From Sphingobacterium sp. N143 (lineage in GTDB: Bacteria; Bacteroidota; Bacteroidia; Sphingobacteriales; Sphingobacteriaceae), in NCBI RefSeq assembly GCF_030325625.1, contig NZ_JACAIS010000012.1, positions 62,001 through 126,000 on the forward strand: a DNA stretch of 64,000 bases, in the 5' to 3' direction. The position numbers and the translations under genes were made by a program. Positions within the stretch are counted from its first letter, which is position 1, and every line of letters starts with the position of its first letter. Of this stretch, positions 15,334-24,354 are shown one piece after another. The notes beneath the pieces are model-generated. The model did no database searches. It worked only from the letters and a program-made list of their open reading frames with translations, and was not told the origin of the DNA.

Positions 15334-17349
15334 TTATTTGAGATTAATGAGTTCGAATAGTTCTTGATCATTAATCATTGGGATGCCTAACTTTTCTGCT
15401 TTCGCCAATTTGGAAGGTCCCATTTTATCCCCCGCTACGAGATAACTTAGTTTGGCAGAAATAGAAGATATCATCTTGCCACCGTTGCTCTCAATCAATG
15501 CAGCCAACTCTTCACGGGAATGCTCCGCAAACACACCTGAAATTAAAAAGGTTTTTCCATTGAGACGATTGCTCGCCAGCACGATTTCCTTTTCTTCAAT
15601 TTCAAAGTTCAGGCCATACTGCCTAAGTGCAATGATCTGCTGCTGATGGATGGGGTTGTCTAAATATTCTTTGACACTTTCCGCGATTCGACGTCCAATA
15701 TCCTGGACAGCTTCAATCTCTTCAATCGAAGCCTGAGCCAGGGAGTCTATATTTTTGAAATGCTGCGCTAACTTTTTGGCAATAGTCTCCCCAACATGAC
15801 GTATGCCCAGCGAGAAGAGTACTTTTTCAAAGGGTTTTTCTTTTGATTTTTCAATGCCAGCAAGCATATTGTCTATTGATTTTTGACCGAAACGCTCCAG
15901 TTGCTGCAGCTCTTCCTGGTGGTCTTTCAGTCCATATATATCAACGATATTATGCAACAGACCTTTTTTGAAGAAATTATCCACCGTTTCATCCCCCATA
16001 CCTTCTATGTCCATCATCTTGCGTCCAATGAAATGTTGCATCTTCCCTACAATTTGTGGAGGACATCCTGTTTCATTTGGACAATAATGTACAGCTTCGC
16101 CCTCTTGTCTTATCAATGGAGTGGAACACTCAGGACAGGATAGAGGGTATATAAATGCGGTCGCAGCCAACAACCTCTTGTCCATATTTACGGCAATAAT
16201 TTTAGGGATGATCTCGCCCCCCTTTTCAACATACACCGTATCACCCTGGTGTAAATCTAAGCGCGCGATCTCATTCGCATTATGTAACGAGGCTCGTTTT
16301 ACAATTGTACCGGCTAATTTTACTGGCTGGAGATTAGCCACTGGTGTCACAGCGCCAGTACGGCCCACTTGATAGCTAATTGAGTTTAGCACGGTCTCGA
16401 CACGCTCAGCTTTGAATTTGTACGATATCGCCCACCTCGGATTCTTAGCGGTGAAGCCTAATTCTTCTTGCTGGGCATAATCGTTCACTTTGATTACGAT
16501 GCCGTCTATCTCATAACCAAGGTCGTGACGATGGGTATCCCAGTAATCAATAAATTCAAAAACCTCCATCAATGATGCACATTTTTTAGTATGCTCACTG
16601 ACATGGAACCCCCAGCTTTTTACCCGTTCAAGACTATTCCAGTGGTCATGAAATAAATTTGTTCTGTGATCACAGTACAAAAAATATAAGAAGCAATCCA
16701 GAGGTCGCTTGGCGACTTCGGCAGAATCTTGGAGCTTTAGGGTACCAGAGGCAAAATTTCTTGGGTTGGCATAAGTTTGTTCTTCATTTTCCTCCCGCTC
16801 TTTATTCAGGCGAAGGAAAGCAGATTTATGCATAAATATCTCGCCACGGATTTCAAACTGATCAGGATAGTCACCGTTTTTAAGTTTGATCGGAATGGAT
16901 CGGATAGTCTTCACATTATTGGTGACCACATCACCCTGGATCCCATCTCCACGGGTGACAGCTTTGGTCAAGGTGCCATGCTCATAGGTCAGACTAATGG
17001 AAAGGCCGTCGAACTTTAGTTCACAGACATATTCAAAGTGATCCCCGATAATTTTACGGATTCTTTGATCAAAGTCCTGCAGTTCTTCCTGATTATAGGT
17101 ATTGCCCAAAGAAAGCATAGGCCAACGATGCTTCTCGGTTTTGAATCGAGATGTGATATCACCCCCAACACGTTGTGTTGGTGAATTTGGGTCGGCAAAG
17201 TCTGGGTATTGAGCCTCCAATGCTTCGAGCTCTTTTAACTTAAGATCGAAATCATAATCCGAAATCAGGCTAGCTGCCAATACATAGTATTGGTAATTAT
17301 AATGGTTGAGTTCTGCCGTTAAGTCTTTTATCTTTTTTTCAATATCCAT
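15334..17349 (-). CDS. ligA: NAD-dependent DNA ligase
   Basis: Product of 671 residues from the start MDIEKKIKDL. A start three codons earlier (17358) is open, but a TAATTTTG -7 box at 17363-17370 would put the transcript start at about 17356, so 17349 is preferred. Order: Ia domain, adenylation domain with the KFDG active site (Lys112), OB fold, four-Cys zinc finger (CPECSTPL...HYCPNETGCPPQ), HhH repeats, and a C-terminal BRCT (about 595-671, NRLNGKTFLISGVF). It seals nicks in replication and repair. All expected domains are intact. Confidence 0.96.
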   Translation of the reverse strand: MDIEKKIKDLTAELNHYNYQYYVLAASLISDYDFDLKLKELEALEAQYPDFADPNSPTQRVGGDITSRFKTEKHRWPMLSLGNTYNQEELQDFDQRIRKIIGDHFEYVCELKFDGLSISLTYEHGTLTKAVTRGDGIQGDVVTNNVKTIRSIPIKLKNGDYPDQFEIRGEIFMHKSAFLRLNKEREENEEQTYANPRNFASGTLKLQDSAEVAKRPLDCFLYFLYCDHRTNLFHDHWNSLERVKSWGFHVSEHTKKCASLMEVFEFIDYWDTHRHDLGYEIDGIVIKVNDYAQQEELGFTAKNPRWAISYKFKAERVETVLNSISYQVGRTGAVTPVANLQPVKLAGTIVKRASLHNANEIARLDLHQGDTVYVEKGGEIIPKIIAVNMDKRLLAATAFIYPLSCPECSTPLIRQEGEAVHYCPNETGCPPQIVGKMQHFIGRKMMDIEGMGDETVDNFFKKGLLHNIVDIYGLKDHQEELQQLERFGQKSIDNMLAGIEKSKEKPFEKVLFSLGIRHVGETIAKKLAQHFKNIDSLAQASIEEIEAVQDIGRRIAESVKEYLDNPIHQQQIIALRQYGLNFEIEEKEIVLASNRLNGKTFLISGVFAEHSREELAALIESNGGKMISSISAKLSYLVAGDKMGPSKLAKAEKLGIPMINDQELFELINLK

Positions 17350-17477
17350 CGCCAACATTTTGCAAAATTACAAATAAAAAATACGTTTAAATAAAATAAA
17401 TAAAGAATCTTAGTCTAAAGAGTGCTTTATTAATAAAATGCATTTTTATGCATCTTTTTGCTCGAACGAATCTGGCA

Positions 17478-18509
17478 TTATTTGAAGTCCTTGGGGTTCA
17501 ATTGTGAAAATTTATGTTTGTTATTGGCATAAAAATCAATTATAATTGAATTGTTATAATAGCCCTTTTTGTTCTCAATTGTATGGTATTTTCTCCGTTT
17601 TCTAGCATTTTTGAAAATGTTCAAGAAAAAATACTGATGTGCGCGGCTTATAGCCCAAGCATCTTTCGGTTTGCCATCGATGAGAAATTTGATCAAGGCA
17701 GCCAGGTCAAACCAAAGTCTGAAGAAGATGACCCATATTGCTTTTATGAAGGGAAGGTTCTTTTGCAGCATAACCATATTATTCCTAAAGTTGAGATAGG
17801 TCTTTTTAGGGTTGCTTGCATTTAAGGTCCCCCCTCCCACATGATAAACCACAGATGCTGGGCAATAACCAATGCCATAGCCCATTTTTTTTAAACGCCA
17901 GCAAAGATCAATTTCTTCCATATGGGCAAAAAAATCTTCATCAAGACCGCCAGCTTCTTTCCATGCCTCGGCACGGATAAACAGCGCTGCCCCGGATGCC
18001 CAAAAAATTTCGCTTTCCTGGTCGTATTGTCCGAGGTCGTCTTCCACAACATGTAGCATGCGTCCTTTGCAGAAAGGGAAGCCGAAGTAATCCAGGTATC
18101 CTCCTGCAGCACCGGCATGCTCGAACTTCTGCTTATCATGAAAAGAAAGAATCTTAGGTTGTGCCGCAGCAATAGTAGGCGTTCTTTCTAGATACTCAAC
18201 CACTGGTTCTATCCAATTCTGACTAACTTCAACATCAGAATTGAGCAAAACATAATAATCTGCCTCCACACGTTCCAATATTTTATTATATCCGCCCGCA
18301 AAACCATAATTCTTGTCGTTCTGAAGAATGGTAATGGTCGGATAATATTGTCTAACAAATAAAATGGAGTCATCATCTGAAGCATTGTCTCCAATGATGA
18401 ACTCAATATTTGGATAAGAACTGTTGTATACAGAAGGTAGAAATTTCTCTAGGAAAAAACGACCATTCCAATTCAGGATAACGACAGCTACTTTAGGTAA
18501 TCTACTCAT
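17478..18509 (-). CDS. Glycosyltransferase family 2
   Basis: Product of 343 residues. The GT-A fold shows VVILNWNGRFFLEKFLPSV, the FIIGDNASDDDS region and the metal-binding block YYVLLNSDVEVSQNW, with HMEEIDLCWRLKKMGYGIGYCPASVVYHVGG downstream. This is the rhamnosyltransferase-like GT2 group that transfers sugars to cell-surface glycans or lipids. Its start overlaps the upstream acyltransferase stop (ATGA), so it is co-transcribed with a lipid A-type acyltransferase, which suggests an envelope glycolipid role. Substrate unknown. Confidence 0.9.
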   Translation of the reverse strand: MSRLPKVAVVILNWNGRFFLEKFLPSVYNSSYPNIEFIIGDNASDDDSILFVRQYYPTITILQNDKNYGFAGGYNKILERVEADYYVLLNSDVEVSQNWIEPVVEYLERTPTIAAAQPKILSFHDKQKFEHAGAAGGYLDYFGFPFCKGRMLHVVEDDLGQYDQESEIFWASGAALFIRAEAWKEAGGLDEDFFAHMEEIDLCWRLKKMGYGIGYCPASVVYHVGGGTLNASNPKKTYLNFRNNMVMLQKNLPFIKAIWVIFFRLWFDLAALIKFLIDGKPKDAWAISRAHQYFFLNIFKNARKRRKYHTIENKKGYYNNSIIIDFYANNKHKFSQLNPKDFK

Positions 18510-19372
18510 TTTCTACGTTTTCTTTTCCAGCGATTATGCGACCATAGCCAATATTCTGGCGTTTCACAAATTAGCTTTTCCGCAAATTGATTGTGCAAGT
18601 CGGTTATTTCGTGTTCAGCGAATTCTGTGGGATCTTCCACCAAAGTTACAAATTTACAGAAATATTGCCCTCTTTGTGGTTTTCTGCCAATATAGCAGTA
18701 CACGATCGGTGCTTTACTTATTCTTGACAACCGTTCCGCTCCCGTATAGACCAATGTCTCTTGGTTTAACCAGTTGATAAAGTAATCGGAGTCCGAATAC
18801 AAAGGAGTCTGGTCAGCTACAAGCATGCTTACATTGGGCTGTCCTTTTAGCTTTACAATATGCCTGAGAATTTGTTTCATTGGTACCATCTCCGCACCAA
18901 AACGGCTGCGCATAGTGTTATAGACAGTATCAATATCTTTATTGTTTAAGGGTTTGTATACGATTAAAGTCGGAAAACTGGTAATCAAACTCAAACGATG
19001 TATCCCAAGTTCCCAATTGGCATAGTGCGAGGTGACACCTATGACATTCTTGCCTGCGGCCAAATGACGGGTCAATTCCTCCTCATTCTCCAGTGTCATC
19101 TTCTTTTTAACTGTTGCTGCTGTAATCGTTTTTAATTTAATGGATTCTACAAGCAGGTCAGGAAAAAAACGATAGAATTTCTTGGCGATGATAAGCCTTT
19201 CTTTGTCCGTTTTTTCAGGAAAAGCATTTTTTAAATTTTGGAATACGATGCTTTTTCTATATCCGACAATATAATAGAGAATATAGTACAACCCATCGGA
19301 AATCAAATATAGAAACCAATAGGGGAGAAGTGAAATAATATAGATTAATGCGTTTAACGCTTTTTGTTTCAT
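18506..19372 (-). CDS. LpxL/HtrB-family lysophospholipid acyltransferase
   Basis: Product of 288 residues with an N-terminal membrane anchor (IYIISLLPYWFLYLISDGLYYILYYIVG). The catalytic motif is HYANWELG (His-x4-Glu), with MLVADQTP downstream, as in lipid A late acyltransferases. It would transfer an acyl chain to a lipid A precursor or to an ornithine/amino lipid at the inner membrane. It is divergent from the WbqC gene at 19461 and coupled to the GT2 gene. Confidence 0.9.
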   Translation of the reverse strand: MKQKALNALIYIISLLPYWFLYLISDGLYYILYYIVGYRKSIVFQNLKNAFPEKTDKERLIIAKKFYRFFPDLLVESIKLKTITAATVKKKMTLENEEELTRHLAAGKNVIGVTSHYANWELGIHRLSLITSFPTLIVYKPLNNKDIDTVYNTMRSRFGAEMVPMKQILRHIVKLKGQPNVSMLVADQTPLYSDSDYFINWLNQETLVYTGAERLSRISKAPIVYCYIGRKPQRGQYFCKFVTLVEDPTEFAEHEITDLHNQFAEKLICETPEYWLWSHNRWKRKRRK

Positions 19373-19460
19373 GCTATAGCTAAAATTCCCAGTTGTATTT
19401 TACAAATATCCTTAATTTAAGTTATTTTTGCGTCACTTATAACAAAAATCGTCAGTTTTT

Positions 19461-20072
19461 ATGGAATCGCAGTTACTACTTCCAGCTTGTTATCTTCCAC
19501 CTGTATCGTATTTTCATATCATACAAGAAAATAGCAGTCCTCTAGTGATAGAACAATATGAACATTTTCAGAAACAGAGTTATCGTACCAGAGCCCGGAT
19601 CGCTTCTGCCAATGGAACACAAGATTTAATCGTGCCGATACAACATGGAAATAAAGACCGGGTTCCCATGAAGGATATTCGAATAAGCTATGAATTTGAC
19701 TGGCAACGCCTACATTGGTTAAGTATACAAACGGCTTATCGTAGCTCAGCATATTTTGAGTATTACGAGGATGACTTTGTGCGGTTTTACCGGGAGAAGT
19801 TTGAATACCTCTTGGATTTTAATGTGGCACAACTTGAACTTCTATTAAAATCGATTAAATTAAAGAGAACCATTACTTTGACGGCTGAATATAATGGGGC
19901 TGATGAGCATATGGTTGATTATCGCGAACGAATACATCCTAAAAAAGCTAGCTTACTGGATAGCCCAAAGGAATATTATCAAGTTTTTTCAGATAAAAAT
20001 GGATTTTATCCAGATTTGAGCATCATTGACTTATTGTTCAACCAAGGTCCTCAATCGAAAAGTTATCTTTAA
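19461..20072 (+). CDS. WbqC family protein
   Basis: Product of 203 residues. LLPACYLPPVSYFHIIQ at the N-terminus, YRTRARIASANGTQDLIVPI and HWLSIQTAYRSSAYFEYYEDDF fit the WbqC-like family (PF08889), found in O-antigen loci and also as a stand-alone gene in Bacteroidetes. Its biochemical role is not settled. A TATTTTTG -7 box lies at 19423-19430. A hairpin (20098-20125) follows the gene and abuts the next start codon. Confidence 0.85.
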   Translation: MESQLLLPACYLPPVSYFHIIQENSSPLVIEQYEHFQKQSYRTRARIASANGTQDLIVPIQHGNKDRVPMKDIRISYEFDWQRLHWLSIQTAYRSSAYFEYYEDDFVRFYREKFEYLLDFNVAQLELLLKSIKLKRTITLTAEYNGADEHMVDYRERIHPKKASLLDSPKEYYQVFSDKNGFYPDLSIIDLLFNQGPQSKSYL

Positions 20073-20097
20073 TTGTTTTAGTTGTTTTGAACATTCT

Positions 20098-20125
20098 GCG
20101 TTTAATATTGTTCAATATTAAACGC
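20098..20125 (+). terminator. Hairpin between the WbqC gene and the beta-barrel gene
   Basis: Perfect 13-bp stem (20098-20110 with 20113-20125), 2-base nominal loop, followed by TTTT and then, 6 bases after the stem, the ATG of the next gene at 20132. It can act as a weak terminator for the WbqC gene. When folded it would also block ribosome access to the downstream start. Confidence 0.6.
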
Positions 20126-20131
20126 TTTTAA

Positions 20132-20818
20132 ATGAATAGACTTCTTCTTGTTTTCATTCTTCTTCCTTTGTTTTGCATTGCTACATATGGTCAGTACGGT
20201 GTTGATACAATACATTATCGGAAAGTTTACTATTGGGGAACAACCGGAATGGGATTTCCTATAGGCAAGACGAAAGATATTCTCTCCCCCAAATTTTCGG
20301 GTAGCATCGGTCTGGATATTTCCCTTAAAAATTCGATGTTTTTTGTGTCTCCAACATTGTATACCCTGTCATTCAAATATAAACAGCGCTTACCTGATCC
20401 AAATTTTGCTTATCGTATTGAGGATGCAAATACGAATTTTTATACTTTCGCATTTTCGGGTGGCGTGCGAAAACAGATGCGCCGATTGAATGTTTACGGT
20501 TTTCTAGGGCCGGGGATAGGCTTGACAAGTGAGCCCCGTGCGCATGTGATGGCTGAACAGAAGCTGGTTAAAATGGAAAATATAAATCGTTTGAACCTGT
20601 CCAGCAAACTAGGTGCAGGAGCTGACTACAAATTCAATGGCTTTTTTCTTGGACTGGAGTTAGGCTACTTACATAATTTCAGAAAGATACAGGAAACACC
20701 TGTCAATATTTTTACAGTGATGATCGGTGTGAAATCAGATATCACCCAAATTGGTGACAGGGTTATTGATGTGATCGGAATAGATGGCTCTATCAGTGGG
20801 AAAAAAGAAAAAAAATAG
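20132..20818 (+). CDS. Outer membrane beta-barrel protein
   Basis: Product of 228 residues with a signal peptide (MNRLLLVFILLPLFCIATYG, cleaved before QYGVD). The rest alternates short amphipathic strands typical of an eight-stranded barrel (GTTGMGFPIG, GSIGLDISLKNSMFFVSPTLYTLSFKY, LSSKLGAGADYKFNGFFLGLELGYLHNF). It resembles the PorT-like/OMP_b-brl group, but I cannot assign it specifically to PorT. It sits 59 bases after the WbqC gene behind a stable hairpin, and its end nearly touches the convergent YihY gene (5 bases). Confidence 0.75.
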   Translation: MNRLLLVFILLPLFCIATYGQYGVDTIHYRKVYYWGTTGMGFPIGKTKDILSPKFSGSIGLDISLKNSMFFVSPTLYTLSFKYKQRLPDPNFAYRIEDANTNFYTFAFSGGVRKQMRRLNVYGFLGPGIGLTSEPRAHVMAEQKLVKMENINRLNLSSKLGAGADYKFNGFFLGLELGYLHNFRKIQETPVNIFTVMIGVKSDITQIGDRVIDVIGIDGSISGKKEKK

Positions 20819-20823
20819 TGTGA

Positions 20824-21825
20824 CTACTTTAAGACTTGAATCGTATCCCCGACATGGGCTTCTGCTTCACTGCCCATTTTTTTGACTTTTTCTGTTTGTT
20901 CTATGGCTACAGCAAATGCGGAGGGGACAATACCTGCGCCAAATTTAATGGCATAGAATTTTGTAAATTCTGCACCAAAGTAAAGGATGGCAGCTGAATA
21001 ATAGATCCATAACAGCATAACAATGATGGAGCCTGCTGCACCATAAAAACTTGCCGTAGAGGACAGATTGAGATACAGGGAAATCCCATATCTTCCTAAC
21101 ATAAAAAGTAGGCCAGTAAAGACTGCGCCGCCGAGCATGTCACGAAATTTTACCTTAGCATCAGGAAGAAAGGAGAAAATAAATCCAAATAGAATGACGA
21201 TGACTGAAAATGTAATCCCAGTATTTACCCATGCGATCAATGCAATTGGAATAATTGGAAAGTAAGTCATAACCAGGTTTGTTACGGCAACGATGATCCC
21301 ATTGATCATTAATGAGGCGATCAATAGGAATCCTAAGGCAATGATGATGGAAAAAGAAATTAATCTGTTAATGACTAATTTTAACCATCCTTTTTTTGGC
21401 TTGGGCTTAACTTTCCAGATATTGTTTATGGAATCTTGAATATCGACAAATAATGTTGTTGAAGAGATGACCAAAGTAACAACTCCGATTGTAATACCTA
21501 AATTAGATCTGTTTTCGAAGGTGATTTTCTGAAGATAGGACTGTATCTGGTTGGTTACGTCCTGACCGAACAGGACCATCACTTCTTCGAGGACCTCATC
21601 CTGAGCCGAGGATCCCTTTTGAAGATGTTCGCCATAAAAAAAACCAATGCACCAGATAACGATCATAAGCAATGGGCCGATCGAAAAGATCGTATAATAA
21701 GCCAAAGATGCACTTTTCTTCATGCATTTATCGTCATTAAACCCATTGAAAGCATCGATCATTACATGCCAGATATTTTTCCAGTAGCTGAGAGTAAATA
21801 AATCTTTTAGTCTAACTTGCTTCAT
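20824..21825 (-). CDS. YihY/BrkB family inner membrane protein
   Basis: Product of 333 residues. The family signature KKSASLAYYTIFSIGPLLMIVIWCIGFFYG is followed by about five more membrane segments and ends in YFGAEFTKFYAIKFG. YihY/BrkB proteins are membrane proteins of unclear function (once taken for RNase BN). The gene follows the acyl-CoA ligase by 35 bases and is probably co-transcribed with it. Confidence 0.9.
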   Translation of the reverse strand: MKQVRLKDLFTLSYWKNIWHVMIDAFNGFNDDKCMKKSASLAYYTIFSIGPLLMIVIWCIGFFYGEHLQKGSSAQDEVLEEVMVLFGQDVTNQIQSYLQKITFENRSNLGITIGVVTLVISSTTLFVDIQDSINNIWKVKPKPKKGWLKLVINRLISFSIIIALGFLLIASLMINGIIVAVTNLVMTYFPIIPIALIAWVNTGITFSVIVILFGFIFSFLPDAKVKFRDMLGGAVFTGLLFMLGRYGISLYLNLSSTASFYGAAGSIIVMLLWIYYSAAILYFGAEFTKFYAIKFGAGIVPSAFAVAIEQTEKVKKMGSEAEAHVGDTIQVLK

Positions 21826-21860
21826 AATAAAATCATCAGTCCCAATAATCGTGCAAACTG

Positions 21861-23627
21861 TTATTCTTGCTGCTGTTCTTGATACAGTTTGTCGATTGCA
21901 GTTTCATGCTCTTTTAAAATAACTTTTCGTTTCAAACTCAATTTTGGCGTAAGTTGCCCTTCATCAATCGTCCATTCTTTTGGTAGCAGAATGAATTTTT
22001 TGACGATCTCCCAATGGCCAAAGTTACTAGATAGCCTGCTTATTTCCTCCTGATATTTATGAATGACTTCAGGATTTTTGACGATTTCTTCGTTTGAATT
22101 AACAGCGATTCCTTTTTGTTTGGCCCATTTTGAAAGCACATCAAACGCAGGAACTATTAATGCACTTGGAAATTTTCGGTTTTCACCTACCACCATTACT
22201 TGACCGATAAATGTCGATTCCATCAATTTATTCTCGATAGATTGTGGGGCGATATATTTTCCTCCAGCGGTCTTGAACATCTCTTTTTTCCGGTCCGTAA
22301 TTTTTAGAAAACCGTCAGAAGTGATTTCACCGATATCCCCAGTTTTAAAAAAGCCATTTTCATCAAAAGCTTCCTTGGTGGCTTCCTCATTTTTATAATA
22401 GCCGGTCGATATACTTGGCCCCTTAACCAGAATTTCTCCATCAGAAGCTATTTTTACTTCCAGGTTTTTAAGAGGTTTTCCAACTGTCCCAAACTTTAAT
22501 CCATGTGGCAAATAGGAATTTACAGCGATTACAGGAGAGGTTTCTGTGAGGCCATAACCTTCTAGTACCTTAAGATCAGCTGCCCAAAATATGCGTGCCA
22601 GCCGTTCTTGAAGCGCAGCCCCACCGGATACGATAATCTTAATATTCCCACCCAAGGCCTCCTGCCATTTCGTAAAGATTAGTTTACGGGCGATGCTTAA
22701 TTTAAGATTATAGAATATCCCATTTTTTTCGGGCTCCTGGAATTTTAATCCTAATTCAACGGCCCAAAAGAAGATTTTTCTCTTGATGCCAGTCAACGCT
22801 TTGCCTTTTTCAATGATTTTGTCATAGACTTTTTCCAATACCCGGGGCACGGTGGTAAATACGTCAGGTTTGACATCATTGATATCTGCGACCACATTAT
22901 CCAGTGTTTCGGAAAAGTAGATCTGCATACCTTTGGAATAATACATATAAACGACCATACGTTCGAAGATATGACATAAAGGAAGAAAGCTGAGCGCTGT
23001 TTTAAAATCTTCTCGTATTAAGTGATTACAGGGAGTCACATTGCTGTAAACATTCTTATGCGATAGATATACTCCTTTTGGACGACCAGTAGTACCTGAT
23101 GTATAAATTAAAGTCAATAGATCATCTTCTGACACGAGGTCCCTATAGGAAGAAAGGTCTGTGGAGTCGTCCTTTGCACTCGCAATTAACTCACTTAAGT
23201 GCGTGTGGTTTTCGATTTGATCAAAAGTATATACCTGTGGTTGTATGCCGTGCTCTTTGATCGCAAGCTCTACCCGGTCAGTCAGTTCCTGGTTGCTTAC
23301 AAACAGTACATTGACCTCAGAATCATTAATAATGAATGAGAGATCCGGAGCAGATAGGGTTGGATACAGCGGGACAGTAGCAAGGCCGATCTGGTTGCAG
23401 GCAAAATCGACCAAATTCCATTCTGGCCTATTGCCAGCCATGATACCAATGCGGTCTCCCTTCTTGAGATTTAGCTTTATCAGTGCTCTACTCAGGGTAT
23501 CAATGGCCCCAATATATTCCTGTGTGGAATAGGTTTTCCAGTTCCCATTGGCATCTCTACCAGCCACCATGACGTCCTTTGCGTATTTTTCTTTATATAA
23601 GGTTATAAAGTCAAAAATTCTGCCCAT
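21861..23627 (-). CDS. Long-chain fatty acid-CoA ligase (AMP-forming)
   Basis: Product of 588 residues in the AMP-binding family. The P-loop-like motif is LIYTSGTTGRPKGVYLSHKN, followed by GYGLTETSPVIAVN (A5) and GFFKTGDIGEI...LKITDRKKEMFKTAGGKYIAP (A7-A8). The C-terminal Lys region (GQLTPKLSLKRKVI) is typical of long-chain ligases. It activates fatty acids to acyl-CoA, at the membrane face, for degradation or phospholipid synthesis. First gene of a probable two-gene unit with yihY. Confidence 0.93.
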   Translation of the reverse strand: MGRIFDFITLYKEKYAKDVMVAGRDANGNWKTYSTQEYIGAIDTLSRALIKLNLKKGDRIGIMAGNRPEWNLVDFACNQIGLATVPLYPTLSAPDLSFIINDSEVNVLFVSNQELTDRVELAIKEHGIQPQVYTFDQIENHTHLSELIASAKDDSTDLSSYRDLVSEDDLLTLIYTSGTTGRPKGVYLSHKNVYSNVTPCNHLIREDFKTALSFLPLCHIFERMVVYMYYSKGMQIYFSETLDNVVADINDVKPDVFTTVPRVLEKVYDKIIEKGKALTGIKRKIFFWAVELGLKFQEPEKNGIFYNLKLSIARKLIFTKWQEALGGNIKIIVSGGAALQERLARIFWAADLKVLEGYGLTETSPVIAVNSYLPHGLKFGTVGKPLKNLEVKIASDGEILVKGPSISTGYYKNEEATKEAFDENGFFKTGDIGEITSDGFLKITDRKKEMFKTAGGKYIAPQSIENKLMESTFIGQVMVVGENRKFPSALIVPAFDVLSKWAKQKGIAVNSNEEIVKNPEVIHKYQEEISRLSSNFGHWEIVKKFILLPKEWTIDEGQLTPKLSLKRKVILKEHETAIDKLYQEQQQE

Positions 23628-23728
23628 ATCACTTGAGTTTATTTGGTTACTACTGCTTATTTAAATATAAAAAAAATATCAGAAATAAAATTGGCGATAA
23701 CGGTATTAATGTCATAACAAATTAAACA

Positions 23729-23760
23729 TTGTGTCGTTATAGCTGTAATTATTACTTTTG
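23729..23760 (+). promoter_or_regulatory. Promoter of the 23796 beta-barrel gene
   Basis: TTG (23729-23731), 21 bases, TACTTTTG (23753-23760). The expected start is near 23767, which leaves a leader of about 30 nt containing a Shine-Dalgarno-like AAGGAG. Confidence 0.6.
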
Positions 23761-23795
23761 ATAAGTATAAAGGAGAAAATAAAGCGTATTATTTT

Positions 23796-24296
23796 ATGAG
23801 AAAAATATTTTTGGCTGTCGGTGGAATGCTGATGTTTGGGATGTTATCCAATAAAGCTGTGGCTCAGTTGGATAATAGAGGTGCTATAGGTGGACGATTT
23901 GGTTCTGCACAAGGGGTGACCTATCGTCATACACTGAATACGAATCATGCCTTGGAAGGGATTATGAGTATCCAGAGTAATTCAGATTACCGTCGATTTC
24001 GTGTCGTTGGATTATACGAAATTTATAAACCGCTGACCTCCGGTCTCAACTGGTACTACGGTTTTGGTGGGAGTATCGGCTCCTATAAGGAGAAAGATAA
24101 GATTATCGATGGTCAACGCCACTCATTTGACTCTAATCTAAACTTAAGTATTGATGGTATTGTCGGAATAGAGTATAATATTCCTCGGACTCCTTTTCAG
24201 ATATCATTGGATGTCAAACCTTATTTTGACTTTCTGAATGAATCGAGTATTAAACTGTTTGATCCTATTGGTTTTTCAGTAAGATATAAGTTTTAA
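23796..24296 (+). CDS. Small outer membrane beta-barrel protein
   Basis: Product of 166 residues. A signal peptide (MRKIFLAVGGMLMFGMLSNKAVAQ) ends in the AQ typical of Bacteroidetes type I signals. The remainder is short alternating strands (GGRFGSAQGVTYRHTLN, RVVGLYEIYKP, WYYGFGGSIGSY, ISLDVKPYFDF) and ends in the aromatic FSVRYKF, a usual Bam-recognised last strand. It resembles the protein at 57791 in size and plan. No specific function can be read. Confidence 0.75.
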   Translation: MRKIFLAVGGMLMFGMLSNKAVAQLDNRGAIGGRFGSAQGVTYRHTLNTNHALEGIMSIQSNSDYRRFRVVGLYEIYKPLTSGLNWYYGFGGSIGSYKEKDKIIDGQRHSFDSNLNLSIDGIVGIEYNIPRTPFQISLDVKPYFDFLNESSIKLFDPIGFSVRYKF

Positions 24297-24341
24297 AACA
24301 AACAGCCAGGCAGCCCTATATGCTGCCTGGCTGTTTGTTTT
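24295..24341. terminator. Bidirectional terminator, 24296 gene and M61 peptidase
   Basis: Perfect 20-bp stem (24295-24314 with 24322-24341), 7-base loop, A/T runs outside. It serves both convergent genes. The left arm overlaps the stop codon of the upstream gene. Confidence 0.88.
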
Positions 24342-24354
24342 TACTGGATCAACT

